DNA of 13,111 bases from JANMCE01 sp031360915 (GTDB lineage: Bacteria > Actinomycetota > Acidimicrobiia > Acidimicrobiales > Ilumatobacteraceae), in the NCBI GenBank assembly GCA_031360915.1, contig JANMCE010000415.1, forward strand, positions 1 to 13,111. Direction: 5' to 3'. Every line of letters begins with the position of its first letter. The first letter of the stretch is position 1. The position numbers were made by a program, and so were the translations under genes. Positions 12,979 through 13,111 of this stretch are shown here, one piece after another. The notes below the pieces were generated by a model that was not told the DNA's origin, searched no databases, and saw only the letters and a program-made list of their open reading frames with translations.

Positions 12979-13111
12979 AGCAACCGAAACAATCGGCCAA
13001 GACCGGCGAGGTCGTTGCGGCTGCTATTCGACGACGGATCGCCAGTGGCGAGCTTAAGGTTGGCGACCGACTCCAGTCGGAGGAGGAGATGACCGAGTCG
13101 CTCGGCGTCGC
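12975..13111 (+). CDS. GntR-family transcriptional regulator, N-terminal part (3' partial)
   Basis: The ATG at 12975 lies in the amidohydrolase stop (ATGA) and opens a frame running off the window. The 45 complete codons include VVAAAIRRRIASGEL (14-28), KVGDRLQSEEEMTESLGV (29-46 approximately): the 'I...I..G.L..GD.L.SE..L...LGV' pattern of the GntR winged helix-turn-helix, probably the FadR/FCD subfamily. The effector domain is outside the window, so the ligand class is unknown. As the distal gene of the divergent unit it may control the neighbouring ACAD-crotonase operon, perhaps through the dyad at 12176-12191. Confidence 0.85.
   Translation, partial: MKQPKQSAKTGEVVAAAIRRRIASGELKVGDRLQSEEEMTESLGV

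Noticed and set aside
1..13111. Mobile element, CRISPR, tRNA or phage-defence content
   Set aside because: No transposase or integrase motifs, terminal or direct repeats, spacer-repeat patterns or cloverleaf-like sequences were seen; the genes are metabolic.

Overview
The window is high-G+C bacterial DNA with several GTG starts, tight stop/start overlaps and acyl-CoA dehydrogenase (ACAD), SDR and P450 genes of the kind found in actinobacterial lipid and steroid catabolism. An actinobacterium, possibly an uncultured Acidimicrobiia-like or mycobacterial relative, is the most likely source. This is an inference from gene content and style; no rRNA or other taxonomic marker is present.

Layout, left to right. 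(1) Plus strand, 1-2926: the 3' end of a LivG-type ATPase gene, a complete livF, then two adjacent ACAD genes separated by one base that look like the two unlike subunits of a heteromeric FadE enzyme. (2) Minus strand, 2923-3759: an SDR whose stop codon overlaps the stop of the second ACAD. (3) Plus strand, 3828-6578: an ACAD, a beta-hydroxyacid dehydrogenase-like gene and an SDR, all overlapping and so very probably one operon. It diverges from the preceding SDR across a 68-bp region holding a perfect palindrome. (4) Minus strand, 6609-8582: a cytochrome P450 followed 6 bases later by an SDR. (5) Plus strand, 8680-10037: another SDR, diverging from the P450, then a small stand-alone cyclic-nucleotide-binding-domain protein. 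(6) Minus strand, 10123-12110: an ACAD followed by an unusual crotonase, coupled by an ATGA overlap. (7) Plus strand, 12214-13111: an amidohydrolase-2-type gene that seems to lack its C-terminal third, coupled by ATGA to the start of a GntR-type regulator that runs off the window.

Taken together this is a catabolic region: an ABC importer of the branched-chain amino acid type for uptake, a P450 for hydroxylation, several SDRs and a hydroxyacid dehydrogenase-like enzyme for alcohol/ketone chemistry, and four ACAD genes plus a crotonase for CoA-ester desaturation and later steps. The substrate cannot be read from the sequence; a cyclic or branched lipid, steroid or terpenoid acid fits the gene set. 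No acyl-CoA ligase, thiolase, ferredoxin or ferredoxin reductase is visible, so the pathway is incomplete here. No gene-free stretch exceeds 300 bases. The largest gaps are 9460-9608 (149 bp, with an 18-bp palindrome), 12111-12213 (103 bp), 8583-8679 (97 bp) and 10038-10122 (85 bp, nothing convincing seen). I found no tRNA, rRNA, CRISPR array, insertion sequence or integrase.
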